The notes below the pieces were generated by a model. It saw only the letters and a list, made by a program, of their open reading frames with translations, searched no databases and was not told the origin of the DNA. Of a DNA stretch of 64,000 bases, positions 18,470 through 26,886 are shown in pieces. Position numbers and translations under genes: made by a program. Source of the DNA: Bradyrhizobium tropiciagri (GTDB taxonomy: Bacteria; Pseudomonadota; Alphaproteobacteria; Rhizobiales; Xanthobacteraceae); assembly GCF_018130545.1 (NCBI RefSeq), contig NZ_JAFCKF010000001.1:682001-746000 (forward strand), written 5' to 3'. The first letter of the stretch is position 1, and every line of letters starts with the position of its first letter.

Positions 18470-19165
18470 ATGAGCAACGCACCGCTGATGCCGAAGGCGA
18501 CTGCCGTGTGGTTGGTCGACAATACCGCCCTGACCTTCGACCAGGTGGCCGATTTCACCAAAATGCACCCCCTCGAGGTCCGCGCCATCGCCGACGGCGA
18601 CGCCGCCCAGGGCATCAAGGGCATGGACCCGATTTCGAACGGCCAGCTGACCCGCGAGGAGATCGAGCGCGGCGAGCGCGACCAGAACTACCGGCTCAGG
18701 CTTCAGGAGAGCAAGGTGGTGCTGCCCACCGCCGCCAAGAAGAAGGGCCCGCGCTACACCCCAGTGTCGCGCCGCCATGAGCGGCCGAGCGCGATCCTCT
18801 GGCTGGTGCGCAACCACCCCGAGCTGAAGGACGCCCAGATCATGCGCCTGGTCGGCACCACCAAGACCACGATCGCGAGCGTGCGCGACCGCACCCACTG
18901 GAACGCCTCGACCCTGACCCCGATGGATCCGGTGACGCTCGGCCTGTGCTCGCAGATCGAGCTCGATTTCGAGGTGCAGCGCGCCGCCAAGGAGAAGCCG
19001 ACCACGACCGTCTACGGCGGCGCCACGCTGCTGCCGGCCTCCGAGACCACGCGTAAGGACGAGGACGATCAGCCGATCGAACGCCACGACGATCTCAACG
19101 TCGACGCTGTGTTCGCCAAGCTGAAGACGATCGGCGGCAAGAAGCCCGAAGACGACGAAGAGTAA
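18470..19165 (+). CDS. trcR: Cell-cycle transcriptional regulator TrcR (DUF1013 family)
   Basis: 231 aa member of the DUF1013 family, restricted to alphaproteobacteria and annotated as the cell-cycle regulator TrcR. Features are MPKATAVWLVDNTALTFDQVA near the start, a helix-turn-helix-like region in the middle (IMRLVGTTKTTIASVRDRTHWN, about 125-146) following RPSAILWLVRNHPELKDAQ, and an acidic C-terminus. The ATG at 18470 has AAAGGAG upstream; an earlier in-frame ATG lacks a site. A strong terminator follows at 19199. It is expected to bind DNA, and its targets are unknown here. Confidence 0.9.
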   Translation: MSNAPLMPKATAVWLVDNTALTFDQVADFTKMHPLEVRAIADGDAAQGIKGMDPISNGQLTREEIERGERDQNYRLRLQESKVVLPTAAKKKGPRYTPVSRRHERPSAILWLVRNHPELKDAQIMRLVGTTKTTIASVRDRTHWNASTLTPMDPVTLGLCSQIELDFEVQRAAKEKPTTTVYGGATLLPASETTRKDEDDQPIERHDDLNVDAVFAKLKTIGGKKPEDDEE

Positions 19166-19198
19166 GCGCGGACTGCGCGACTCGAAGAGTGGAATACG

Positions 19199-19229
19199 AA
19201 ACGCGGCGGGGCAACCTGCCGCGTTTTTG
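19199..19229 (+). terminator. Rho-independent terminator of trcR
   Basis: ACGCGGC pairs with GCCGCGT, extended by GGG/CCT, around a GCAA loop, and is followed by TTTTTGTTTT. It lies 33 bases after the trcR stop and just before the dispersed element at 19240. Confidence 0.88.
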
Positions 19230-19239
19230 TTTTGGCTAA

Positions 19240-19340
19240 AGCATGATCCGGAAAAGTGCGAAGCGGTTTTCCGGAAAGATCATGCTCAAACAAGGAACTA
19301 AAGCGCGATGACGATTCAACCCAATCTCATCGCGCTTTAG
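19240..19340. repeat. Dispersed two-hairpin repeat element, full copy (direct orientation)
   Basis: Hairpin one has arms GCATGATC (19241-19248) and GATCATGC (19278-19285). A linker with CAAACAAGGAA follows, then hairpin two, CTAAAGCGCGATGA (19298-19311) and TCATCGCGCTTTAG (19327-19340), a perfect 14-bp inverted repeat. It is about 90% identical to the copy at 14941-15040 in opposite orientation. The minus-strand acyltransferase stop codon (19337-19339) lies inside the outer arm. Confidence 0.9.
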
Positions 19341-20452
19341 TTGAACGCGAATCGCCGGTGCGCGAAGTCGAGCAGCGGACGCTCGAAATAGCGGTAGCTC
19401 AGCGCACACAGCCCGAACGTCAGCGCGAGTGCACCGAAGGTCAGCGAGATGCCGGCGAGGCTCTCGATCGTTCTCGGTCGATGCAGCACGGCGAACAGCA
19501 GGTACACCACGACGGGATGGATGAGATACGCCGCGTAGGACGTTCTGGCGAAGAAGTTCGCGACCGAGCTGCGCAGGATCGCAAGTTGCGGCGAGCCGCG
19601 ATGTTCCAGCACGACGAACAGCAAAGCCCCGAAGAAGATCTCGACCTGGGTGTGCGAGAACGCCACCGACCAGCGCTTCCACCCGAACAGCCACAGCAGC
19701 GGCAGCGCCATGGTCGACCATTTGAGAATGCGGACAACAAGGCCGGAGATTTCGGCATCCGGCTTGCGATAGAGGCGCCACCAGGCGATCAGCGCGCCGA
19801 TCGCCAACGAATCGATCCTAAATTGCGGCAACACGTACCAGCCATAGGCGTCCGGCAGCGCGCTATCGATCAGCCGCCCGATCGGACAGATCAGGATCGG
19901 CACCAGCAGGATCGCAAACAACCGCTCGGGCGGGATGTAGCGCACCAGCAGCGGAAACAGCAGATAGAACTGCTCCTCGATCGCAAGCGACCAGGTGACA
20001 GCCAGGAAGTAAGCGCCGTCGGTCTGGGCCTTGGCCATACCGAAATTCTGCAAGCCGAACAGATAGAGCCAGCCGGGCACGCCCCTGGTGCCGAACAGAT
20101 CGGCGCTGAGCGAAAGAGACCAGCCGATCAGCGCGCCGGCGCACATCAGGTAATAGAGCGGCCAGATCCGGAACGCCCGCCGGCCGTAGAAGGCCGAGTA
20201 GTATCGCTCGGCCGTGCGGTGCCGCAGCAGGATATCGGTGATGAGATAGCCGGACAGGATGAAGAACAAGTCGACGCCGAAACGGCCAACATGCAGCAGC
20301 TTCCACGGCCAGTCCTGCGGCCCGTCCGGCGTGCCGAAATAGTGCCAGATGACGACGATCAGCAGCGCGATCGCGCGCAGCCCGTCGAGCTCCCCGATCC
20401 TGTCACGCTGCAACGCGAGCTCGCCTTCCACAAGCACAGGACATGGTCTCAT
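19337..20452 (-). CDS. Acyltransferase 3 family membrane protein (OafA/YrhL-like)
   Basis: 371 aa inner-membrane O-acyltransferase with about ten helices. The family transfers acetyl or other acyl groups to cell-surface sugars, Nod factor, LPS or glucans. Visible signatures are RIGELDGLRAIALLIVVIWHY with the conserved catalytic-site His (about 18-38), GVDLFFILSGYLIT (about 59-72), RRAFRIWPLYYL (about 90-101) and TWSLAIEEQFYLLFP (about 153-167). The acceptor cannot be predicted and no glycan gene cluster surrounds it. Its stop codon is part of the repeat at 19240-19340. Confidence 0.92.
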   Translation of the reverse strand: MRPCPVLVEGELALQRDRIGELDGLRAIALLIVVIWHYFGTPDGPQDWPWKLLHVGRFGVDLFFILSGYLITDILLRHRTAERYYSAFYGRRAFRIWPLYYLMCAGALIGWSLSLSADLFGTRGVPGWLYLFGLQNFGMAKAQTDGAYFLAVTWSLAIEEQFYLLFPLLVRYIPPERLFAILLVPILICPIGRLIDSALPDAYGWYVLPQFRIDSLAIGALIAWWRLYRKPDAEISGLVVRILKWSTMALPLLWLFGWKRWSVAFSHTQVEIFFGALLFVVLEHRGSPQLAILRSSVANFFARTSYAAYLIHPVVVYLLFAVLHRPRTIESLAGISLTFGALALTFGLCALSYRYFERPLLDFAHRRFAFN

Positions 20453-20517
20453 CCAAAAGGGCCGCTCATGATCGCATGGCGGCGAGCCGATAGCTCAGGG
20501 GGAATTCGGCCCGGCGC

Positions 20518-20790
20518 CTAATGCACGTCGGGATGGTTCATCATGTATTCGCCGAGATCGCGTTGCCGGCGGTCGGAGCGGACTTCGGCATTCTGGCGCT
20601 GGACGTCGCGGTCCTTGCGGCAGGCGACATATTCGGCCGAACCGACCGCGACCTTGCCGCCGGCCTGGCAGTACTGATCGTCGTCGCCCATGCTCTCCGC
20701 GATCGGCGACCGGCCGCGCTCGAGGCAGCCGGCCAGCAGCGGCAATGCGAGCAGCAATGCGAGGGGCGCGCGTGCGGAAATGGATCGCAT
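20518..20790 (-). CDS. Small hypothetical lipoprotein
   Basis: 90 aa. The signal peptide ends in the lipobox LLAGC near residue 21, so the protein should be lipid-anchored. The mature part is charged (DDDQYCQAGGKVAVGSAEYVACRKDRD) with two further cysteines about 16 residues apart and a Arg/Gln-rich end. The ATG at 20788-20790 gives a clean signal peptide; upstream in-frame starts do not. No function is known. Confidence 0.75.
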   Translation of the reverse strand: MRSISARAPLALLLALPLLAGCLERGRSPIAESMGDDDQYCQAGGKVAVGSAEYVACRKDRDVQRQNAEVRSDRRQRDLGEYMMNHPDVH

Positions 20791-21161
20791 CCGGTGAGTC
20801 CGTATCTCGTGGCAAATGACGTTTCGACGGTCGGGATGACCCGGCAATCCATCAAAATCAAGGCCGTTTTGCTTCGGAGTGCGTTTCGAGGGTGAGCGTC
20901 CCGGTTGCGCGGTTCGTGACCTGATCGATCATCTCGCCCCGGGGCCACCCCTCTCCCCACCCTCCCCCGCAAGGGGGAAGGGAGCCTGACCGGCGTGGTC
21001 ACCTCACGTGGCGTAAGGTCAACAGCACATCGCTCAACTCATCCTGCGTGAGGGAGCCACCGGCGGAAGGGTTCCCTCCCCCCTTGCGGGGGAGAGTTAG
21101 GGAGAGGGGTGGCCGCACGGGCGGTTATCCAAAAGTGCGCAAAGCACACCACCACCTACGC
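20791..21161. other. 371-base gap with an inverted pair of repeats
   Basis: No gene is supported here. The stretch holds GGCCACCCCTCTCC (20943-20956) and its exact reverse complement (21101-21114). Each is next to a small hairpin built on CCCCGCAAGGGG or CCCCTTGCGGGG. The pair looks like the two ends of one palindromic intergenic element or two inverted copies. Promoter and leader of the lipoprotein gene should also lie at 20791-20900. Confidence 0.6.
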
Positions 21162-23069
21162 CTACGCCTTCCCCTTCAGCGCCTCGCCGATCTCTTCGAG
21201 CACCTTCGGGTCCTCGATGGTCGCCGGCATGGTCCAGGGCTCGCCGTCGGCGATCTTCTTGATGGTGCCGCGCAGGATCTTGCCGGAGCGGGTCTTGGGC
21301 AGCCGCGCCACCGTGATGGCGAGCTTGAAGGCGGCGACCGGGCCGAGCTTCTCGCGGACCAGCGCCACGACTTCCTTCTCGACCTGATCCGGCGCCTTGG
21401 TGACGCCGGCCTTCAACACCAGGAAGCCGCAGGGCACCTCGCCCTTGATCGCATCCTTGACGCCGAGCACGGCGCATTCGGCAACATCGGGATGCGAGGC
21501 GAGGATCTCCTCCATGCCGCCGGTGGAGAGCCGGTGGCCGGCGACATTGATGATGTCGTCGGTGCGGCCCATCACCCAGACATAGCCGTCCGCATCCTTG
21601 TAGCCGGCGTCCGAGGTCTTGTAGTAGCCCGGGAATTCCGAGAGGTAGGCGTCGCGGAAGCGATCGTCCTGCTGCCACAGCGTCGGCAGGCAGGCCGGCG
21701 GCATCGGCAGCTTGATCACGATCGAACCCATGGTGCCGGCCGGCACCGGCTTGGCCGCTTCGTCGACGATGTCGACCTGATAGCCCGGCATCGGCACCGT
21801 CGGCGAACCGTGCTTGACCGGCAGCATGCCCAAGCCAACCGGATTGCCGGCGATGCACCAGCCGGTCTCGGTCTGCCACCAGTGATCGATCACGGGCACC
21901 TTGAGCTGCTGCTCGGCCCACTCCACCGTCGGCGGGTCGGCGCGCTCGCCGGCGAGGAACAGGGTGCGGAAGCGCGAGAGGTCGTAGCTCCTGAGCAGCT
22001 TGCCTTCGGGATCTTCCTTCTTGATCGCGCGGAACGCGGTCGGTGCGGTGAAGAAGGCGACCGCCTTGTGCTCCGAGATCACGCGCCAGAACGCGCCGGC
22101 ATCGGGCGTGCCGACCGGCTTGCCTTCATACATGATCGTGGTCGCGCCGTGGATCAGCGGGCCGTAGACGATGTAGGAGTGGCCGACCACCCAGCCGATG
22201 TCGGAGCCGCACCACCAGATCTCGCCGGGCTTGACGCCGTAGAGATTTTCCATCGACCATTTCAGCGCGACGAGATGCCCGCCATTGTCGCGCACCACGC
22301 CCTTCGGGATGCCGGTCGTGCCCGAGGTATAGAGGATGTAGAGCGGATCGGTCGCGGCGACCGGCACGCAGGGCGCGGCCTTGCCGGCGTCGAGCGCGGC
22401 GCGGCGCAGCGTCGCCCAGTCGTGGTCGCGGCCGGCGGTCAGCTCGCACGCCTGTTGCGGCCGTTGCAGGACGATGCAGGTCTCGGGCTTGCTGCCAGCG
22501 AGGCGGATCGCTTCATCCAGCAGCGGCTTGTATTGCACGATACGGCCAGGCTCGATGCCGCAGCTCGCCGAGAAGATCAGCTTCGGCCTGGCGTCGTCGA
22601 TCCGGGTCGCGAGCTCCTTGGCGGCAAAGCCGCCGAACACCACGCTGTGCACCGCGCCGATCCGCGCGCAGGCGAGCATCGCAACCACGGCCTCCGGCAC
22701 CATCGGCATATAGAGGATGACGCGATCACCCTTGGCGACGCCGAAATCCTGCATCACCGCGGCGAGCGCCTGCACTTCGCGCAGCAACTCGGAATAGGTG
22801 AATTTGGTGATCGTGTTGGTCAGCGGGGAATCGTGGATCAGCGCGACCTGATCGGCGCGGCCACCGGCGACATGGCGATCCAGCGCGTTATAGCAGGTGT
22901 TGACCACGGCGCCGGTGAACCAGCGTCCGTAGGCGCCCATCGCGGGATCGAAGATCTTCTTGGCGGGCTCGATCCAGTCGATCTCGCGTGCTGCCTCGGC
23001 CCAAAAGCCCTCGGGGTCCCGAAGCGAGCGGGCATACACCTCATGATACCGGCTCTGCTGGATGTTCAT
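21162..23069 (-). CDS. prpE: Propionyl-CoA synthetase
   Basis: 635 aa AMP-forming ligase of the acetyl-/propionyl-CoA synthetase group, making propionyl-CoA from propionate. The N-terminal ACAS domain is followed by the P-loop YILYTSGTTGIPKG (about 247), GSDIGWVVGHSYIVYGPL (about 287), the motif WWQTETGW (about 390), the hinge GRTDDIINVAGHRLSTG (about 500) and catalytic Lys in KTRSGKILRG (about 600). GSDIGWVVGHSY and the overall length favour PrpE over Acs. It stands alone; no methylcitrate genes are in the window, so the propionyl-CoA probably enters the methylmalonyl-CoA route or other pathways encoded elsewhere. Confidence 0.92.
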   Translation of the reverse strand: MNIQQSRYHEVYARSLRDPEGFWAEAAREIDWIEPAKKIFDPAMGAYGRWFTGAVVNTCYNALDRHVAGGRADQVALIHDSPLTNTITKFTYSELLREVQALAAVMQDFGVAKGDRVILYMPMVPEAVVAMLACARIGAVHSVVFGGFAAKELATRIDDARPKLIFSASCGIEPGRIVQYKPLLDEAIRLAGSKPETCIVLQRPQQACELTAGRDHDWATLRRAALDAGKAAPCVPVAATDPLYILYTSGTTGIPKGVVRDNGGHLVALKWSMENLYGVKPGEIWWCGSDIGWVVGHSYIVYGPLIHGATTIMYEGKPVGTPDAGAFWRVISEHKAVAFFTAPTAFRAIKKEDPEGKLLRSYDLSRFRTLFLAGERADPPTVEWAEQQLKVPVIDHWWQTETGWCIAGNPVGLGMLPVKHGSPTVPMPGYQVDIVDEAAKPVPAGTMGSIVIKLPMPPACLPTLWQQDDRFRDAYLSEFPGYYKTSDAGYKDADGYVWVMGRTDDIINVAGHRLSTGGMEEILASHPDVAECAVLGVKDAIKGEVPCGFLVLKAGVTKAPDQVEKEVVALVREKLGPVAAFKLAITVARLPKTRSGKILRGTIKKIADGEPWTMPATIEDPKVLEEIGEALKGKA

Positions 23070-23188
23070 CGCGTTTCTCCCTCGCGCGGTCGCGCGTCAT
23101 TTGCCGACCATTGTCACGGGAAGCGGCGCCGATTCAAGCCGAAATGACCGCGACCTTCGGCCGGGTCGGCAGGAGTGGCGAGGGTCGG

Positions 23189-23959
23189 CTAATAGCCGTC
23201 GACCCCATTGATCCGCTGCAGGCGTTCGCGCATCGCCTTTTGCAGATCGTAGCCCGGCTTGCCGAACTCGGCATTACGGCGGGCAATGAAATCGTCCTGC
23301 GCTCGCTGCAGCTCGCGCGCCTGGCGCGGATCTTTCGCCTCACGCACGGCGCGGAAGGTCGATGCGCCGATCTCGCGATCGAGATCGGCCAGCGCGGGAT
23401 CGGCGCAGATCGCCCTCTCCACCGGCCGGCGCGCCTTGCGGCAATCGAAGCTCGGCTTGCCGGCGACCGCCATCATGGCGCCGATCCGCTCCAGCTCCAG
23501 CGACAGCGATTTGTAGTTGGCCTTGGCGACGGCGTGATCGGGATCGAGCTTGACCGCGGCGCCGAAATCCATGATCGCCTTCGGCCGGTCGCCCTTGCGG
23601 CGCCACAGCTCACCGCGCGCATTGTGGGCATCGGCAAGCGACGGATCGAGCTTGAGCACGGTGTCGTAGTCGGCGATCGCACGGTCGATCATCTGCTTGC
23701 GGTCATAGGCGCTCGCGCGCGCCGTCAGCGCCTTGACGCGATCGGGCTTCGTCGCCTTCTCATTGTCGATCAGCGCGCCGCAGACGTCGATGATCTTGTC
23801 GTCATCGGCTGCCGCGGCGGCGGCATTGCAAGGTCCTGCATTGGCCTGCACATCCTCGCCCGGCTCGCTGCCGGTCGCGTGCGCGACGCCTGATGCGACC
23901 GACAGGCATGCACAGATCAGCGCGACAGCCAGATTTGGAGAGTTGCGTCGTATTCCCAT
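23189..23959 (-). CDS. Secreted TPR protein with LprI-like C-terminal domain
   Basis: 256 aa. A signal peptide (about 1-28) is followed by two or three TPR-like repeats (about 72-155: ARASAYDRKQMIDRAIADYD and ARGELWRRKGDRPKAIMDFG). The C-terminal region, FDCRKARRPVERAICADPALADLD, resembles the LprI/lysozyme-inhibitor-like domain with paired cysteines (FDC and AIC). It is probably periplasmic. The ATG at 23959 matches the signal peptide; the long upstream extension in frame overlaps the divergent antiporter gene and is not coding. No role is established. Confidence 0.82.
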   Translation of the reverse strand: MGIRRNSPNLAVALICACLSVASGVAHATGSEPGEDVQANAGPCNAAAAAADDDKIIDVCGALIDNEKATKPDRVKALTARASAYDRKQMIDRAIADYDTVLKLDPSLADAHNARGELWRRKGDRPKAIMDFGAAVKLDPDHAVAKANYKSLSLELERIGAMMAVAGKPSFDCRKARRPVERAICADPALADLDREIGASTFRAVREAKDPRQARELQRAQDDFIARRNAEFGKPGYDLQKAMRERLQRINGVDGY

Positions 23960-24106
23960 CACCGACAAGACATCCCGCGCCTGAACCGCCGGCCTCTGAT
24001 GTGCGGCAGCAATTGCCGCCAAACCACACGCTGGATTATACGTCAATTGCGACGATCGGCTGCACCTGGTGCGGCACGCCGCGCGCCGCACTTTTGGGGG
24101 TTCGCC

Positions 24107-25651
24107 TTGCTCACGTTTGAATGGATCATCGGCCTGTTGCTCGCAGCGGTGGCGCTGTCGGCGCTGGCGCGGCGGATCAAGGTGCCCTACCCGACCTTCC
24201 TGGCGATCGGCGGCGTGCTGTTGACATTGCTGCCGTGGGCCCCGACCTGGGCCTTGGAACCGAAGCTGGCGCTGGCGCTGTTCGTGGCACCGGTGCTGCT
24301 CGATGCCGCGTTCGACACCTCGCTGCGCGATCTCCGCAACAACTGGCTGCCGGTCTCGACGCTGGTGGTGGTCGCGGTCGGCGTCACCACGGCGGCGGTC
24401 GCCGTGGTCGCGCGCTGGCTGCGCCCGGACATGCCCTGGCCGGTTGCGATCGCGCTCGGCGCCATCGTGGCGCCGCCGGACGCAGCCGCAGCCACCGCGA
24501 TCCTGCGCCAGGTCAGCCTGCCCTACCGGATCCAGAAGATCCTCGAGGGCGAAAGCCTGCTCAACGATGCCACCTCGCTGTTGATCTACCGCGTCGCGGT
24601 CGGCCTGGTCGCCGCCGAGCACATGAAGATCCGCGAGTTCGTGCCGTCGATCGCGGTAGCGCTGATCGGCAGCCTCGCCGCCGGCTATCTGTTCGCGCAG
24701 GTCTGGATGATGATCACCCGCCGCATCACCGAGGCGCCGAGCGCGATCATCACCCAGTTCGGCGGCACCTTCATGGTGTGGATCGTCGCCGAGCATCTCG
24801 GCCTGTCCGGCATCCTGACCATCATCGCCTATGCGATCACCATCGCCCGCACCGCGCCGGCCCGGACTTCGGCGCGGCTGCGCGTCTCGTCCTACGCGGT
24901 GTGGGAAACCGTGGTGTTCGTGCTCAACGTGCTCGCCTTCATGCTGATCGGCCTGCAATTGCGCCCGATCTGGTCCGATCTCGACGCCGAAGTGCGATGG
25001 AAATATTGCAGCTTTGCCGCCACGATCCTCGCCGTCGTGATCCTCGCCCGCATCCTCTGGGTGATGCCTTACGGCGCGCTCTTGCGCACGCTGAAGTCGC
25101 GCGACTGGCTACCCGCCCATGTGGTGGATGCCGTGCCGACCCTGAAGCGCGGCTTCATCGTGTCGTGGTGCGGCATGCGCGGAATCGTCACGCTGGCCGC
25201 CGCGTTTGCACTGCCCGAATGGTTTCCGTATCGCGACCTGATCCTGCTCACGGCGTTCGCCGTGGTGTTGGGCTCACTGGTGATCCAGGGCCTGACCTTG
25301 CGGCCGCTGATCCTGGCGTTGAACTTCGCTGACGACGATCCGGTCGGACGCGAGGCGGCCCATGCCCGCAGCATCGCGTTTCGCGCCGCTCTCGACGAGA
25401 TCGACGCGGACCCGTCGGAAGAGGCCGAAATCCTCCGGCTCGAATACCGTGCCGTGCTGCTGCGCGCCGAGAGTGACACTGATGGCGGCCTATTCTCGCG
25501 CGAGTTGCCGGCCGATCCGATACGCCGCCGCGCCATCGCGGCAGCACGTCAGGCGCTGCTCAAACTGCGTCGCACCGAGACCATTGGCGACGACGCATTC
25601 CATCTGGTCGAGGAAGAGCTCGACCGCGCCGAGCTCAGCGTCGAGGCCTAG
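24107..25651 (+). CDS. Na+/H+ antiporter, CPA1 family
   Basis: 514 aa inner-membrane cation/proton antiporter with about 12 helices and a cytoplasmic tail (about 420-514). Key signatures are LFVAPVLLDAAFDTSLRDLR (about 57-76), IVAPPDAAAATAILRQ (about 118-133), GESLLNDATSLLIYRVA (about 143-159, holding the transport-site Asn-Asp), and FIVSWCGMRGIVTLAAA (about 349-365). Ions and pH regulation depend on such exchangers. No ATG fits the N-terminus; the TTG at 24107, with GGGGG upstream, gives a protein beginning LLTFEWIIG. The start is therefore uncertain by a few codons. Confidence 0.9.
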   Translation: MLTFEWIIGLLLAAVALSALARRIKVPYPTFLAIGGVLLTLLPWAPTWALEPKLALALFVAPVLLDAAFDTSLRDLRNNWLPVSTLVVVAVGVTTAAVAVVARWLRPDMPWPVAIALGAIVAPPDAAAATAILRQVSLPYRIQKILEGESLLNDATSLLIYRVAVGLVAAEHMKIREFVPSIAVALIGSLAAGYLFAQVWMMITRRITEAPSAIITQFGGTFMVWIVAEHLGLSGILTIIAYAITIARTAPARTSARLRVSSYAVWETVVFVLNVLAFMLIGLQLRPIWSDLDAEVRWKYCSFAATILAVVILARILWVMPYGALLRTLKSRDWLPAHVVDAVPTLKRGFIVSWCGMRGIVTLAAAFALPEWFPYRDLILLTAFAVVLGSLVIQGLTLRPLILALNFADDDPVGREAAHARSIAFRAALDEIDADPSEEAEILRLEYRAVLLRAESDTDGGLFSRELPADPIRRRAIAAARQALLKLRRTETIGDDAFHLVEEELDRAELSVEA

Positions 25652-25681
25652 CCTCGTTCACGCGCGCTCACGCACCCGACT

Positions 25682-26488
25682 TCATGCGCCAGATTTGGAG
25701 GTGATGCCGCCGTCGACCACGAGCTCGATGCCGGTGACATATTTCGATTCGTCCGAGGCGAGGAACAGCGCGGCATTGGCGACGTCCCAGGCGTCCCCCA
25801 TGTGCCCCATCGGCACCTGCGCATCGCGCGCCCGCCACATCGCCTCGACATCGCCCTTGGCGTAGCTCTGCGCCAGCCCGGCCGAATGCGCGACCATCGG
25901 CGTCTTCATCAACCCGGGCAGGATCGCGTTGACGCGGACATGCTTGGCGGCGAACTCGACCGCCGTCGAGCGCGTCATCTGGTTCATCGCCGCCTTGCTG
26001 GCATTGTAGCTGACATAGGAGATGCCGACATGGCGGATCGAGGCGATCGAGGAGATGTTGATGATCGAGCCGCCGCCCTGCTTGATCATGACCGGAATGA
26101 CGTGCTTCATCGACAGATAGGCGCTCTTGAGATTGACCGCGAACACGCGGTCCCACTCGGCTTCCGCCACCTCCACCACGCTGCCGACCTCGGCGATGCC
26201 GACATTGTTGTCGAGCACGTCGATGCGGCCATAGGCCTTCAGGCAGGCCGCAACCATCGCCTCGACCTCGCTGGCGCGCGAGACGTCGGCGGTGAACGCG
26301 ACAGCCTTGCCGCCCTCCTCGGTGATGATCTTGACCGTCTCCTCGGCCGCCGCGCCGTTGCGATCGACGCAGAACACGCTGGCGCCCTCGCGCGCGAAGG
26401 TCACGGCGGTCGCCTTGCCATTGCCCCAGCCGGGCCCGATCGAGCCCGCGCCGACCACCATCGCGACCTTGCCCTTGAGCCGATCCAT
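25682..26488 (-). CDS. SDR family oxidoreductase with extended Gly loop
   Basis: 268 aa short-chain dehydrogenase/reductase. The nucleotide loop is VVGAGSIGPGWGNGKAT, a few residues longer than the usual TGxxxGxG; this variant occurs in a recognised SDR subgroup. Asn-Val-Gly (DNNVGI), Ser in SSIAS and the YNASK catalytic pair are present, and the end GIELVVDGGIT is normal. It lies 23 bases downstream of the DUF1850 gene on the same strand, so it is likely the last gene of the TRAP transport operon and may act on the imported substrate. The substrate is unknown. Confidence 0.88.
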   Translation of the reverse strand: MDRLKGKVAMVVGAGSIGPGWGNGKATAVTFAREGASVFCVDRNGAAAEETVKIITEEGGKAVAFTADVSRASEVEAMVAACLKAYGRIDVLDNNVGIAEVGSVVEVAEAEWDRVFAVNLKSAYLSMKHVIPVMIKQGGGSIINISSIASIRHVGISYVSYNASKAAMNQMTRSTAVEFAAKHVRVNAILPGLMKTPMVAHSAGLAQSYAKGDVEAMWRARDAQVPMGHMGDAWDVANAALFLASDESKYVTGIELVVDGGITSKSGA

Positions 26489-26511
26489 CGGTCTTTCTCC
26501 CTTGTTGTTTG

Positions 26512-26886
26512 TTATGGCTCGCAAATACTCATCGTCGTGACATTAGCACCGATCGGATGCCCGAAAATCTCCGATAGCGTCTGGCAGCGTCCCGCGTGGC
26601 ACAGGTGCCATTCGCCGGCAGCACCGGAATTGCCGAGCACCACTTGCGGCCTCGGAATGGGCGGCGGCGCCCACTGAAACCAGCCATCGACGAGCCGCGC
26701 CTCCGGCGGCGGCTCCATGCCGGCGCCGGTGCCCTTGATGCGCGCCTGTTGCAGCACGAGCCCGGCCGGCGTGACCAGCCAGTCTTCCTCCCAAGCGGAC
26801 TTCTCGATCGAATGCGTCCAGGCCAGCGTGAAAGCCGCGATCGACAGCGCCTTCACGACACCGGCGGATGCCAGGCAGAGGCTCAA
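26512..26886 (-). CDS. DUF1850 protein of the TRAP operon
   Basis: 124 aa. A hydrophobic N-terminal segment (about 1-22) is followed by the DUF1850 pattern TLAWTHSIEKSAWEEDW, the central EPPPEARLVDGWFQWAP and LCHAGRCQTLSE. Genes of this family regularly accompany TAXI-type TRAP permeases, as here. The start is a TTG at 26886 whose TTGA overlaps the permease stop codon by 4 bases, matching the first hydrophobic residue. It is probably a small periplasmic or membrane-anchored accessory protein; its role is undefined. Confidence 0.83.
   Translation of the reverse strand: MSLCLASAGVVKALSIAAFTLAWTHSIEKSAWEEDWLVTPAGLVLQQARIKGTGAGMEPPPEARLVDGWFQWAPPPIPRPQVVLGNSGAAGEWHLCHAGRCQTLSEIFGHPIGANVTTMSICEP

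Noticed and set aside
20486-20517. tRNA-like 5' end with TAGCTCAGGGGGAA
   Set aside because: A D-arm-like stretch is present but no acceptor stem, anticodon arm or T-loop follows at the right distances.
21048-23147. Long plus-strand frame opposite prpE
   Set aside because: Antisense to a complete propionyl-CoA synthetase and without any domain.
23960-24958. N-terminal extension of the TPR protein on the minus strand
   Set aside because: It is antisense to the antiporter gene, and the signal peptide begins at 23959.
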